NCBI GenBank assembly: GCA_947258625.1
Contig: CAMYJN010000011.1
Coordinates: forward strand, 1-13,974
Direction of reading: 5' to 3'
Length of the DNA stretch: 13,974 nucleotides
DNA from: an uncultured Polyangiaceae bacterium
GTDB taxonomy: Bacteria; Myxococcota_A; Polyangia; Polyangiales; Houyiibacteriaceae
Part shown: positions 1-8,245 of the stretch, one piece after another
Numbering within the stretch: the stretch's first letter is position 1
How the letters are laid out: each line of letters begins with the position of its first letter
Program-made: the position numbers and the translations under genes
Notes under the pieces: model-generated
What the model saw: the letters and a program-made list of their open reading frames with translations, nothing else
What the model was told of the DNA's origin: nothing
Databases searched by the model: none

Positions 1-2
1 AC

Positions 3-98
3 AAGCTGTTGAAGATAAAAAGGGAAGTCACCCCGGTCTATACGGGAATTGGCAATCCTTTTCAGTGGATGAACGCTTTGCTGGCTTCACGAAAGTGA
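3..98 (+). CDS. possible 3' end of an unrecognised gene left of the IS3 element
   Basis: A 31-codon open frame enters from the left edge and stops at TGA 96-98, just before the IS3 terminal repeat at 112. The peptide includes REVTPVYTGIGNPFQWM and looks protein-like, but I do not recognise it. Its third codon positions are less GC-rich than in the genes to the right. A second frame is also open here, so coding is uncertain. It may be the C-terminus of a host gene ending beside the insertion, or non-coding sequence. Confidence 0.2.
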   Translation, partial: KLLKIKREVTPVYTGIGNPFQWMNALLASRK

Positions 99-111
99 TA
101 CCAGTCAGGTC

Positions 112-139
112 TGAATCGCCCCGGCTTTACCGGAGGCTC
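112..139 (+). repeat. left terminal inverted repeat of the IS3-family element (IS6110-like)
   Basis: The segment begins TGAATCGCCCCGG, continues with CCGGAGGCTCC, and lies 22 bp before orfA. From memory it matches the layout of the 28-bp IS6110 terminal repeat (TGAACCGCCCCGG then CCGGAGACTC), including the position just upstream of an AGGATGG-type ribosome binding region. The partner right-end repeat is absent because the element is truncated at about 610. Confidence 0.7.
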
Positions 140-161
140 CATTTGTTGAGAGGATGGAGCG

Positions 162-690
<529 letters not shown>

Positions 691-728
691 CGTAGCGACG
701 AGTGCCGGTGCGGTGCGGTCGTGGATGG

Positions 729-1487
729 TCAGTGGTTGGTCTTGATCTCCATGGGGTTGAGGCCCTTTTTCTCTCGAATCGACGGCCCGCGCAAGCCGAG
801 CACGTGGGCGTTGTGCACGATGCGGTCGCAGATGGCGTCGGCGATGGTGGGGTCGCCGAGGGCCCGATGCCACTGCTTCGTGGGGATTTGCGAGGTGATG
901 ACGGTACTGCGCTTGGCGTAGCGATCCTCGAGCACTTCGAGCAGGTCCCTGCGCTCGATGTCCTTGAGCGGCGCGATCAGGAAGTCGTCGAGCACCAGTA
1001 CGTCGAGCTTGGCGAGCTTGTGTAGCGTGAGCGTGTAGGAGCCGTCGGCCCGGGCGATGGACAGTTCGTGCACCAGACGTGGCACCCGCGTGCACAGCGC
1101 CTTATGGCCGTTGCGGCAGGCCGCCTGGGCAAGTGCGGCTGCGATGAAGCTTTTGCCGACGCCGGTCTTGCCGATGACGATGACGTTGTGCTTGTTCTCG
1201 ATCCATTGGCACGTGCTCAGATCCCGGATGACGGCTCGACTGATTCCGCGTTCGGTCGAGCAAAAGACGTCTTCGAGGCATGCATCCATCGAGAGCTTGG
1301 CCGCCCTGAGCAGCCGAGCGAGCCTTCGATTCTCACGCTCGGTCCACTCGCGGTCGACCATCATCCCGACCTTGTCCGCGAAGGACAGCTCGTTGCCGGG
1401 CGCCTCGGCGAGCATCTTTTGGAAGACCTCCGCCATGACGCGTAGCCGCATGTCGAACAGTTTCTGGGTGGTTTGTTCATCGATCAT
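729..1487 (-). CDS. istB: IS21-family helper ATPase IstB
   Basis: This 252-residue AAA+ ATPase of the DnaC/IstB family assembles on target DNA and stimulates the IstA transposase. Walker A is GKTGVGKS (residues 106-113) and Walker B is VLVLDD (163-168). A sensor-like VITSQIP follows, and an arginine-rich C-terminal part contains the usual IstB-like ADAICDRIVHNAH segment. The start ATG at 1487 overlaps the istA stop (ATGA), so translation is coupled to istA. Length is in the family's usual range of about 245-260 residues. All nucleotide-binding motifs look intact. Confidence 0.93.
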   Translation of the reverse strand: MIDEQTTQKLFDMRLRVMAEVFQKMLAEAPGNELSFADKVGMMVDREWTERENRRLARLLRAAKLSMDACLEDVFCSTERGISRAVIRDLSTCQWIENKHNVIVIGKTGVGKSFIAAALAQAACRNGHKALCTRVPRLVHELSIARADGSYTLTLHKLAKLDVLVLDDFLIAPLKDIERRDLLEVLEDRYAKRSTVITSQIPTKQWHRALGDPTIADAICDRIVHNAHVLGLRGPSIREKKGLNPMEIKTNH

Positions 1488-3115
1488 AGATTCTCCTTTC
1501 GGTCGTAGTAGTCCCCACCGCGCACGTTCTCGTGGTGGATCATTCGGGGCGTGTCGCTCGGCTCGTCGTGCACGCGATCGAGACCGCGCTTGAGGATCAT
1601 CTGCACGCTCTTGCGCGTCGGGCTTCCGATCGACAGCGCACGGCGGCAGGCATCATCGAGTCGCCCGGGGCCGTACCGCTTGGCGTCGCGGATCAGTGCC
1701 ATGCACGAGCGGTAGCCGGCTTCGGGATGCGGCCGACTGTGCAGGATATGCTCGACCACCTGGCCGACCGAAGGGCCGACCGATTGTGCCCAATCGATCA
1801 CGCGTGACGGCGGCCAGTCGCCGTACTGACGATGGGACTTGGGCCGATGCTCCTCGAGGATCGTCGCGGTCCCCTTAGGCCCGTAGCAGCGCCGGTGGCT
1901 GACGATGCGGCGCGCGTTGTACAAGACCTCGAGCGTCGTCGTGGTCGCCCGGATGTCGACCTTTTGGCCGACCAGGGCATGGGGCACGCTGTAGATCCGA
2001 GCGTCGTACTCGACACAGTAGTCGATGTTGACGCGGGCTTTCTTCCAGTGAGACAGCTCGTAGCGCGTCGGTGGCAAAGGCCGCAGCGCCGGCCGGTCGA
2101 TGCGCTCGAAGGCCGAGCGCCGGCAGCCCTCAAGCTTCTGGAAGGGTCGCTCGTTGAGCCGCTCGAGCAGCTCGGCGATCGCTACGTTGAGCTCGTCGAG
2201 ACTGTAGAAAACTCGATTGCGTAGGCAGGCCAAAATCCATCGCTGCGCGACCAGCACCGCGTTCTCGACTTTGGCCTTGTCCTTGGGCTTGCGGGGCCGG
2301 GCCGGCACCACCGCCATGCCGTAGTGCGCAGCAAACTCGGCGTAGCTCGGATTGAGCTCCGGGTCGTAGCGGTCCGGGCCCTTGACCGCACTGCGGAGCT
2401 GGTCGGGCACTGCGATCTGCGGCACGCCACCGAAGTGCTCGAGCGTGCGCACGCACGAGCCAATGAAGTCGCCGAGCTTCTGGCTGCGCGTTGCCTCCGC
2501 GTAGGTGTAGCTCGACGCGCCGAGCACGGCGACAAACAGCTCGACCTCGAGGACCTCGCCCGTGTCGCGGTCCACAATCGCGGGCTTCTTGCCCGAGTAG
2601 TCGATAAACATCTTGTCGCCTGCCCGGTGCACCTGCCGCATCGACAGGTCCACCGTCTTGCGGAAGCTCCGGTACAAGTCGCAAAACTGGCTGTACTGAT
2701 AGGCGACCCAGCCGCGAGGATCGCGGTCCACTTGCTCGCGGTACTCCACCCACAACAGCTGCAGCGTCACGCCGGTCTTGTGCAGCTCCTGATGCACCCA
2801 ATTGAAATCGATGGGCGCGCGCCCCGGTGGCTCGTTTCGGCCCAATGCCTTGAACAACAAATGCTCGACCTGCGCGTCGCCGAGAGCCTGGGCTTGCTCC
2901 CAGCTCAGGCCGACATCGTGGGCGCGCTTGAGGTAGCTGCTCACCGAGCCCTTGCTGATCCCGACTGAGGCCGAGATCTCACGATGGCTCAACTTGCGTT
3001 CGTATTTGAGACGGAGAACTTCGCGGATCTTTCGCATGCGGTGGCGTTCCATGACCGCGCAGCGAGCCACACTCGGCTGCTGCGCGCTCGGGTTTGAAAC
3101 CACCTGCGACCGCAC
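1484..3115 (-). CDS. istA: IS21-family transposase IstA
   Basis: This DDE transposase (543 residues from the GTG at 3115) catalyses strand transfer of the element. A helix-turn-helix lies at about residues 39-63 (KLSHREISASVGISKGSVSSYL), and the integrase-core region starts at about 165. Likely catalytic residues are D172 (FIDYSGKK), D238 (AVPDQL) and E284 (KAKVEN), followed by a C-terminal Mu-transposase-like beta-barrel region. The GTG start abuts a GGGAG with no spacing. The ATG at 3052 (MERHRMRKIREV, 522 residues) is a reasonable alternative start and fits the conserved N-terminus better. The gene is intact, with no internal stop or frameshift, and is coupled to istB. Confidence 0.92.
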   Translation of the reverse strand: MRSQVVSNPSAQQPSVARCAVMERHRMRKIREVLRLKYERKLSHREISASVGISKGSVSSYLKRAHDVGLSWEQAQALGDAQVEHLLFKALGRNEPPGRAPIDFNWVHQELHKTGVTLQLLWVEYREQVDRDPRGWVAYQYSQFCDLYRSFRKTVDLSMRQVHRAGDKMFIDYSGKKPAIVDRDTGEVLEVELFVAVLGASSYTYAEATRSQKLGDFIGSCVRTLEHFGGVPQIAVPDQLRSAVKGPDRYDPELNPSYAEFAAHYGMAVVPARPRKPKDKAKVENAVLVAQRWILACLRNRVFYSLDELNVAIAELLERLNERPFQKLEGCRRSAFERIDRPALRPLPPTRYELSHWKKARVNIDYCVEYDARIYSVPHALVGQKVDIRATTTTLEVLYNARRIVSHRRCYGPKGTATILEEHRPKSHRQYGDWPPSRVIDWAQSVGPSVGQVVEHILHSRPHPEAGYRSCMALIRDAKRYGPGRLDDACRRALSIGSPTRKSVQMILKRGLDRVHDEPSDTPRMIHHENVRGGDYYDRKENL

Positions 3116-3174
3116 CTCCCGGCGCCCTTCGGGGGCGTCCTAAAACGGCGCTACCCGTCCGCTGCGCCCAGGTC

Positions 3175-3301
3175 CTCCCGAATCGGTGCCCAAGTGCTCC
3201 GGAATCGGTGCCCAGGTCCTCCGGAATCGGTGCCCAGGTCAGCCCGGAATCAGTGCCCAGATGCGGCTGGAATCGGCGCCCAGGTCAGCCCGGAATACGC
3301 A
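3175..3301 (-). repeat. IS21 right end: tandem ~22-bp subterminal repeats
   Basis: Reading the plus strand, two perfect 22-bp copies of CTCCGGAATCGGTGCCCAGG+TC lie head to tail (3197-3218, 3219-3240). They are preceded by a partial copy (3178-3196) and followed by degenerate copies at 3241-3263 and 3264-3286, and the terminal half-unit AGCCCGGAATACGCA (3287-3301). The core is GGAATC-GGTGCCCAG. The right end therefore has five to six units against about three at the left. The array sits between istA and the element end and probably binds IstA; it may also contain the ist promoter. Confidence 0.8.
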
Positions 3302-4244
3302 CTTGCGGAAGGTGCCGATGTATCGCGGCTCGTATGGCTTCGAAGTCCGCGTTGGCGCGCGCGTGGTTGGGACCGTCGCTTCGGAAGAAGACCGGCCCAG
3401 GATGCACGTGCACAATGGTGCCGTCGGGCGCGATGACAAAGCTTGCAGATGTTGCTGCACGGCGGCGACCGTCGAGCCACCACGATCGGAGGGTCTGCCA
3501 ATCGTGGTCGTAGGCGATCGGAAAGCTCACGCCGAGGCGTGTGGCTCGCGCGACCGCGTCTCGCCACGGACGCTCGCTGCCAAGTGGTTTCGATTGGTAG
3601 AGGCCGACGAAAGTGACGGGCCGACCGGCGAACTCGTCAGCGAGTTGCTGCAGTGCGGGAAGGCTCCTGGCGCAATAGGGACAGGTATCGGTCCAGAAGC
3701 GCACAACGACGACCCTGCCGTGCAGGTCTGCGAGTCGGAGCGGCTTCGAGTGCGCCCACTCGGGTCCAACTGTCCACTTCTTCGCTTTCGCGCCAAGGAG
3801 CTCGGCACCGTTTGCTCTTGCGTCGCGCATCTCGCGCTGGCGCATCGGCATGCTGTCGACGAGTCGAAAGACCTCCGAAGGAAGCTCCGAGAGCTCGGTC
3901 TTCCATTGTCTCTTCACGCCACCATCTTTGCCGATGAGCGTGACGCGGCCTACCGCCTGCTTTTGCATCTCCCTCGGCAGCTGGAGCACGACTGGAGTTT
4001 GGGGCTTCGGAAACCACTGATGGTAGACGCCGTCACGCTCTTGAAACAACACTAGGTCTCGCTCGAGAAGGTCCATCGAGTGCGCCTCCCAAGACGCGCC
4101 GCCCGACGACTCAGATGTCGTCTGCAAGAGAAGCACGCGATGCCTCCATCGAAGCGCCTGGAGGCCTACCGATTCATCTGCCCTTCCCCCAGAAGCAGCT
4201 CCGCAGGCTAGAAGGAAGGCGAGGAAACCTAGGGGATGCTTCAC
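3285..4244 (-). CDS. exported DUF4174-thioredoxin fusion protein, 3' end altered by IS21
   Basis: From GTG 4244 this is 319 residues: a leader (VKHPLGFLAFLLAC, possible lipobox LLAC with C14), a DUF4174-like domain at about 26-141 (LRWRHRVLLL, LIGKDGGVKRQW, SMPMRQREMR), then a thioredoxin/redoxin-like domain at about 165-312 with the CPYC active site (188-191, FWTDTCPYCARSLPAL). Where TlpA-like proteins have the cis-proline, an ATSASFVIAPDG segment carries serine instead. The leader and CxxC suggest a periplasmic thiol-disulfide or peroxide-related role; the substrate is unknown. The final RIPG and stop lie inside the IS21 terminal repeat, so the native C-terminus was replaced, probably losing only a short tail. 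Other in-frame starts exist upstream (GTG about 4301, ATG 4502), but only 4244 puts the leader at the N-terminus. It lies 116 bp downstream of the 79-residue gene and probably shares its transcript. Confidence 0.8.
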   Translation of the reverse strand: MKHPLGFLAFLLACGAASGGRADESVGLQALRWRHRVLLLQTTSESSGGASWEAHSMDLLERDLVLFQERDGVYHQWFPKPQTPVVLQLPREMQKQAVGRVTLIGKDGGVKRQWKTELSELPSEVFRLVDSMPMRQREMRDARANGAELLGAKAKKWTVGPEWAHSKPLRLADLHGRVVVVRFWTDTCPYCARSLPALQQLADEFAGRPVTFVGLYQSKPLGSERPWRDAVARATRLGVSFPIAYDHDWQTLRSWWLDGRRRAATSASFVIAPDGTIVHVHPGPVFFRSDGPNHARANADFEAIRAAIHRHLPQVRIPG

Positions 4245-4360
4245 GGGACAAACCTGAAGCCCAGAGGCATTGCCGACAAGGAGGGATGCCGACGGGGTCA
4301 CTTTGCCTGAGGCTCCGCTAGGCCGGAAGGCGCGTGACGCGGCACTTGGTTTGCAAGGAA

Positions 4361-4600
4361 TCAGAGCCTTTGGTCGGCCAACGCCGCGCCCGCCTCTCGG
4401 TCGACGGCCATCTGCACGTCGTGAAACGGTAGGAAGCCGTTTCCTTCCGGGTCGGTCCGCCGCTCGTCGTCCACGGCGTGCGCGGAGCTGTCCCAGCGCC
4501 ACTTGCCGAGATCGATGCCCTCGCAGAAACCCACGCGATCATGGGACTTCCAACGCAGCTTGTACCGGGGAAAGAACTCGCGTTCCATCGTATAGATCAT
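4361..4600 (-). CDS. small hypothetical protein, translationally coupled to the NlpC/P60-like gene
   Basis: This 79-residue protein starts MIYTMEREFFPRYKLRW. Its ATG (4598-4600) overlaps the TGA of the upstream gene (4597-4599) in an ATGA junction, strong evidence that it is real and co-translated. A second ATG at codon 5 is possible. The sequence is charged and soluble-looking, with several Trp/Phe/His residues (GKWRWDSSAHAVDDERR, GFLPFHDVQM) and a single cysteine (FCEGIDLG). It has no signal peptide or membrane segment. I recognise no family. It could act in the cytoplasm as a partner of one of its neighbours, or be the remnant of a longer gene. Confidence 0.6.
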   Translation of the reverse strand: MIYTMEREFFPRYKLRWKSHDRVGFCEGIDLGKWRWDSSAHAVDDERRTDPEGNGFLPFHDVQMAVDREAGAALADQRL

Positions 4601-6093
4601 CGAGAAATCCGAGCTAAGGATGGCGTAGCGCAGATCTCTGGCGGCTCGGCGGACAACACGATGACGCCGGGACCGGAAAACACGGGGACGACAAACTGGG
4701 CCTTGGACTCAGGGCCGCCCCACGTTCCGCACCGGTGTTTGGTCTCTCCAATGCGAAGGGAGTGCGCGACATCGCGACCTTCGAAATGGAGGCCGAGGGC
4801 GCCGTCCGGCAGGTCCGCCGAAAGCGTGAGCGATGCGGAGTCTGCGATGGCGGGCTCTTTCAAGGTCATCGATCCGCCATGGATCGCCACATCGCCGGCG
4901 CCGAGGCCCGTGGGTGACTCCACGATCAATGCTCCGGTGTTCACGGTGACGCCTCCCGCAAAGTCGTTGTTGCCGTTCAAGACGAGCCGTCCGCTCTCGA
5001 GGCGAATGCCACCGTCGCCCGTGAGGTCCACGGGCGTATCGCCGTACGAGATGCCAGCATACTTGGAGGGAGCACTGTCGAACACGTGGACAAGCAAATC
5101 TCCTTGCTTGTCGACAATCGCCTCGTCGAGGGAGATGCGCGCGCGCAATCGCGCCGCCCGTGCGAGCACGGCGCGATACTTCTGATGCGGACCAAGGCGA
5201 CGCTGCAGGACGCGCCCCTGCTCACTCAACGCAAGCCAGATCGTCCCCGTGCCAACTCCGCCTGCCTTTGCACGGGGATCAGGGACGACCTCGGGCAGTG
5301 CGTAGCGTCCTTTCTCGTTGACTCTCGAATCGGGAACGAAGTGAACGGTGGCACTCGAGTCGACCGAGGGGACCGCGATGACCTTGGCCACCTTCTCCGA
5401 AAGCGTCTCTTGGCCGTCGTAGCCTTCGGTATCTGGATCGATCACGGTGGGCGACCCCAACACTAGGAACGCGTGTCCGGTATCTTTGGGCTTGGGACGG
5501 TTTTCGTCCGTCGGCTTCGTGTAGCGTCCCATCGCGTACGCCACGACGTCGCCTGGCTGCAGCGTGGCAAGATCCTCCACCGGCTCGAAGCCAGCCGTTT
5601 GCACATGCCCCGCGCGAAGGAAACGCGTCACCACAAATGCACGCGCCCATGGCCTCCGACTCTCGCGCAGGACGAAGTCTTCCGAGTAGGCTTGATTGTG
5701 TTCGGGGAGGTGACGCTGCGATTGCAAGACGGCTTCATGGAGTGGCGATACTGTGTTCAACACGAAACTCAGCCAACCCGAGCAGTCGGTCGATACGAAG
5801 GCCGCCTGTGTATCGGTTGCCCCTAGCTGAACGTGGGGCTCGCCAAGTTGCTTTCCCGCTCGCGTCAGCCTCTGATGGCTGTAGCTGTTGCTCGTGCCGC
5901 TTTCCTTCAACGCCTGTGTCACTTCCAACGAAAAGCGGGCCATGGCTTCGGGAAGAAGTTCCGATGGCTCCATGGGCTCGGCAGGCTCAACCGTCCCGTC
6001 GTCTGCAGCCAAGTAACGGTGCGTCACAAAACCAAACGACCCAAACAGAAGAAGCAATACAAGATACTCTGTTAAGGCGAACTTCCGTCTCAT
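4597..6093 (-). CDS. membrane-anchored NlpC/P60-like protein with PATR-type beta-repeat tail
   Basis: From ATG 6093 (498 residues), residues 10-27 form a transmembrane anchor (LTEYLVLLLLFGSFGFV), probably leaving the rest in the periplasm. Residues about 95-255 resemble the NlpC/P60 cysteine-peptidase fold: a DCSGWLSFVLN nucleophile motif (Cys104), a LQPGDVVAY strand, and DTGHAFLVLG with the candidate catalytic His207. From about 335 to the end the chain is Gly/Val/Leu-rich, with an autotransporter passenger-associated (PATR) signature (LVLNGNNDFAGGVTVNTGAL, about 371-390) and a closing GTWGG...FSGPGVIVLS segment. No translocator barrel follows. NlpC/P60 enzymes usually cut peptidoglycan stem peptides or other amide bonds; here substrate and activity are inferred. 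A TTG at 6108 in the same frame is a weaker start. The gene heads a cluster with the coupled 79-residue gene and the DUF4174-thioredoxin gene. Confidence 0.75.
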   Translation of the reverse strand: MRRKFALTEYLVLLLLFGSFGFVTHRYLAADDGTVEPAEPMEPSELLPEAMARFSLEVTQALKESGTSNSYSHQRLTRAGKQLGEPHVQLGATDTQAAFVSTDCSGWLSFVLNTVSPLHEAVLQSQRHLPEHNQAYSEDFVLRESRRPWARAFVVTRFLRAGHVQTAGFEPVEDLATLQPGDVVAYAMGRYTKPTDENRPKPKDTGHAFLVLGSPTVIDPDTEGYDGQETLSEKVAKVIAVPSVDSSATVHFVPDSRVNEKGRYALPEVVPDPRAKAGGVGTGTIWLALSEQGRVLQRRLGPHQKYRAVLARAARLRARISLDEAIVDKQGDLLVHVFDSAPSKYAGISYGDTPVDLTGDGGIRLESGRLVLNGNNDFAGGVTVNTGALIVESPTGLGAGDVAIHGGSMTLKEPAIADSASLTLSADLPDGALGLHFEGRDVAHSLRIGETKHRCGTWGGPESKAQFVVPVFSGPGVIVLSAEPPEICATPSLARISR

Positions 6094-6257
6094 CTTGCCC
6101 CGCGCCAAGCGCGTTCAACACTCTAGACCACAGGGGCCCCCAAGCGCACGTTTGCGGCAAGGCCGGTGCCGCCTTCGAGGTGCTGCCCCATGCGATGGAT
6201 TGTCTCCCGGTTCTCGGGCACACGGAATGGCGTCACGGGTGAATCTGGCGCACCGAA

Positions 6258-6299
6258 CCCAAGTTGGCGCGAGTGTCACGTGCGCGGCGCGCACTTGGG
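6258..6299. repeat. nested inverted repeat after the exporter operon
   Basis: CCCAAGT (6258-6264) pairs with ACTTGGG (6293-6299). Inside lies a second, tighter hairpin, GTGCGC...GCGCAC (6280-6294, 3-base loop). It starts 15 bp past the permease stop on the minus strand, where a terminator would be expected, but no T run follows. It may slow or end transcription Rho-dependently, or be a decayed element. The surrounding 6094-6313 gap shows no convincing gene. Confidence 0.3.
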
Positions 6300-6313
6300 G
6301 TTTCCCATCGGGA

Positions 6314-7519
6314 TCACTCGTGGCGCAGCGCCTCGATTGGGTCCATGCGTGCCGCCTTTCGCGCGGGGAAGTATCCGAATACGACGCCGACTCCCACCGA
6401 GAAAAGGAAACCGACGATCACGATCCCGACGTTTAGTACAAAGGGTACGCTCAACGCCTTTGCTGCGAGGACCGATGCGACTAGCGCGAGGACCACTCCC
6501 GCGGCGCCGCCAAAAGAGGAGAGCACGATGGCCTCCACCAGAAATTGTGTCAGCACCTCGCGTTCGAGAGCTCCGACGGCAAGCCTGATGCCGATTTCGC
6601 GGGTACGCTCGGTGACGGACACGAGCATGATGTTCATGATCCCGATTCCACCGACGAGCAGGCTCACCGCCGCCACGGCGCCCAAGAGCCCGGTGAGTAC
6701 CTGCGTCGTCCCCGTGAGCATCTTGGTGATGTCCTTGAGGTCCATGACGGTGAAGTCGTCGTCCTCGGAGGCCGAGATGTGGCGACGCTTGCGCATCAGT
6801 TCTTTGATGTCCTGCTCCGCTCTCGCCGTCGATGCTCCCCTCTGAATCGAGACTTGGATGAGGCCTATGTCCTGATTTCCGGCGAGCCTTCGTTGAAAGG
6901 TTCGCAGAGGAATGAGCACAGCGTCGTCTCGATCACGCCCAATCGTGGACTGACCCTTGCTGTGCAGGCTTCCAATCACTTGGCACGAGAGTTTTCCGAG
7001 ACGAATCTTGCTCCCCAAAGCGTCCTGATTGCCGAAAAGCTCCCTCCGGACCGTGGCCCCCAAAATACAGACGGCGCCGCCGGCGCGAAGCTCGCTGTCG
7101 GTAAACTCTCGACCCATCTCGAGCGCCCAGTTCCCGACCTTCAAGTATTGATTGTCCGTCCCCATGACTGTCGTGCTCCAGTTGGCGTTGCCAAATATCG
7201 TCGTCACCGGTCGGGACGAGATGGGGGCAATCGCGGCCACCGCGCCGATCTCTCTGCCCATGGCATCCACATCGTCCATCTCGAAAGGCGGAGCGGCGGC
7301 GCGTTGGCCCATGCCCATCCGTTGGCCCGGGGTGATGATCAGAAGATTGGTGCCGAGGCTCGCAATTTGCTCGGTCACCTGAACCGTGGCGCCCCCACCG
7401 ATCGTGACCATGGTGATCACGGCGGCAACTCCGATGACCACGCCCAGGATGGTCAGCAGCGAACGCATGACGTTGCGCCTGATCTCATGCAGCGCCAGTC
7501 GAAAAGCGTTGTACAACAT
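6314..7519 (-). CDS. MacB/FtsX-type ABC transporter permease
   Basis: This 401-residue permease of the MacB/LolC-LolE (FtsX) class has one N-terminal transmembrane helix (about 20-42, LLTILGVVIGVAAVITMV). A large periplasmic MacB_PCD-like domain follows (about 50-265, LGTNLLIITPGQRMGMGQR). Three C-terminal helices lie at about 275-300, 326-353 and 362-385. The conserved cytoplasmic SVTERTREIGIRLAVGA motif (301-317) contacts the ATPase, and the C-terminus DPIEALRHE is typical. It drives mechanotransmission that pushes substrate out through the adaptor and an outer-membrane channel. Its ATG shares one base with the stop of the ATPase gene (TGATG), so the two are co-translated. Substrate cannot be deduced; macrolides, peptides, siderophores and lipids all occur in this class. 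Confidence 0.93.
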   Translation of the reverse strand: MLYNAFRLALHEIRRNVMRSLLTILGVVIGVAAVITMVTIGGGATVQVTEQIASLGTNLLIITPGQRMGMGQRAAAPPFEMDDVDAMGREIGAVAAIAPISSRPVTTIFGNANWSTTVMGTDNQYLKVGNWALEMGREFTDSELRAGGAVCILGATVRRELFGNQDALGSKIRLGKLSCQVIGSLHSKGQSTIGRDRDDAVLIPLRTFQRRLAGNQDIGLIQVSIQRGASTARAEQDIKELMRKRRHISASEDDDFTVMDLKDITKMLTGTTQVLTGLLGAVAAVSLLVGGIGIMNIMLVSVTERTREIGIRLAVGALEREVLTQFLVEAIVLSSFGGAAGVVLALVASVLAAKALSVPFVLNVGIVIVGFLFSVGVGVVFGYFPARKAARMDPIEALRHE

Positions 7520-8241
7520 CAGGCTACCTCTCCGTGACGTGCGTCGGACTCGACCTCTCCGTCGACGAAATTAATGATTCGGTCGGCGTACCGGGCCATC
7601 TCGTTTTCATGCGTGACGATCACGATAGTGATGCCCCGGTCTCGGTTGAGCGCGGTGAGCAGATCCATGATCTCTAGGCTTCGAGCCGTGTCCAAGTTGC
7701 CCGTCGGCTCATCGGCAAGCAGCACATCGGGCTCAGTCACGAGCGCTCGCGCGATCGCGACCCGCTGCTGTTGGCCCCCTGAGAGCTCCGCAGGGCTATG
7801 GGTTTCGCGCCCCTGTAGGCCGACTGCAGCGAGTGCCTTCCCGGCCAGCTCCCGACGCTTGGACCGCACAACACCTCGGTAGATGAGCGGAAGCTCGACG
7901 TTCTCGAGCGCGGAAGTCCGGCTCAGAAGATTGTAGCCTTGAAAGACGAAACCGAAATACTGACGGCGCAAAAGCGCACGCTGATTGCGGGTCAGCTTGC
8001 CCACCTCCGTGCCGCGAAAGAGATAGGACCCCGAACTGGGAGTATCCAGACAGCCAACAATGTTGAGGCACGTGGACTTTCCCGAGCCACTCGACCCCAT
8101 GACCGCAACAAACTCCCCCTGCCCGATCCTGATGTCGATGCCTCGGAGCGCGTACGTAGCAGCTTCTCCGGTCCCGTATACCTTGGTGACGCCCTCGAGT
8201 CGAATGAGCGGTGGCTCGCTATGTTCGTGGTCGGCCACCAT
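7519..8241 (-). CDS. ABC transporter ATP-binding protein (MacB/LolD type)
   Basis: This 240-residue nucleotide-binding domain has all motifs intact: Walker A GSSGSGKST (49-57), Q-loop Gln101 (FVFQGYNLL), signature LSGGQQQRVAIARAL (153-167), Walker B VLLADEPTGNLD (173-184) and H-loop His211 (VTHENEMARYAD). The LLSRTSALENVELPLIYRG segment is typical of the LolD/MacB/FtsE branch. The ATG at 8241 lies 4 bp after the adaptor stop, and the gene's own stop overlaps the permease start. The transporter is therefore encoded as separate ATPase and permease genes, not the fused MacB of E. coli. Confidence 0.95.
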   Translation of the reverse strand: MVADHEHSEPPLIRLEGVTKVYGTGEAATYALRGIDIRIGQGEFVAVMGSSGSGKSTCLNIVGCLDTPSSGSYLFRGTEVGKLTRNQRALLRRQYFGFVFQGYNLLSRTSALENVELPLIYRGVVRSKRRELAGKALAAVGLQGRETHSPAELSGGQQQRVAIARALVTEPDVLLADEPTGNLDTARSLEIMDLLTALNRDRGITIVIVTHENEMARYADRIINFVDGEVESDARHGEVA

Positions 8242-8245
8242 GAGA

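Noticed and set aside
3175..3301. Short tandem repeats resembling a CRISPR array
   Set aside because: The 22-bp units are head to tail with no unique spacers, and lie exactly at an IS21 end.
3186..4055. 289-residue plus-strand frame opposite the thioredoxin-domain gene
   Set aside because: The opposite strand carries DUF4174 and CPYC motifs in order, and this frame starts inside the IS21 repeats.
4245..4502. N-terminal extension of the DUF4174-thioredoxin protein to ATG 4502
   Set aside because: The extra residues are Arg/Gly-rich, overlap the 79-residue gene out of frame, and would bury the export leader.
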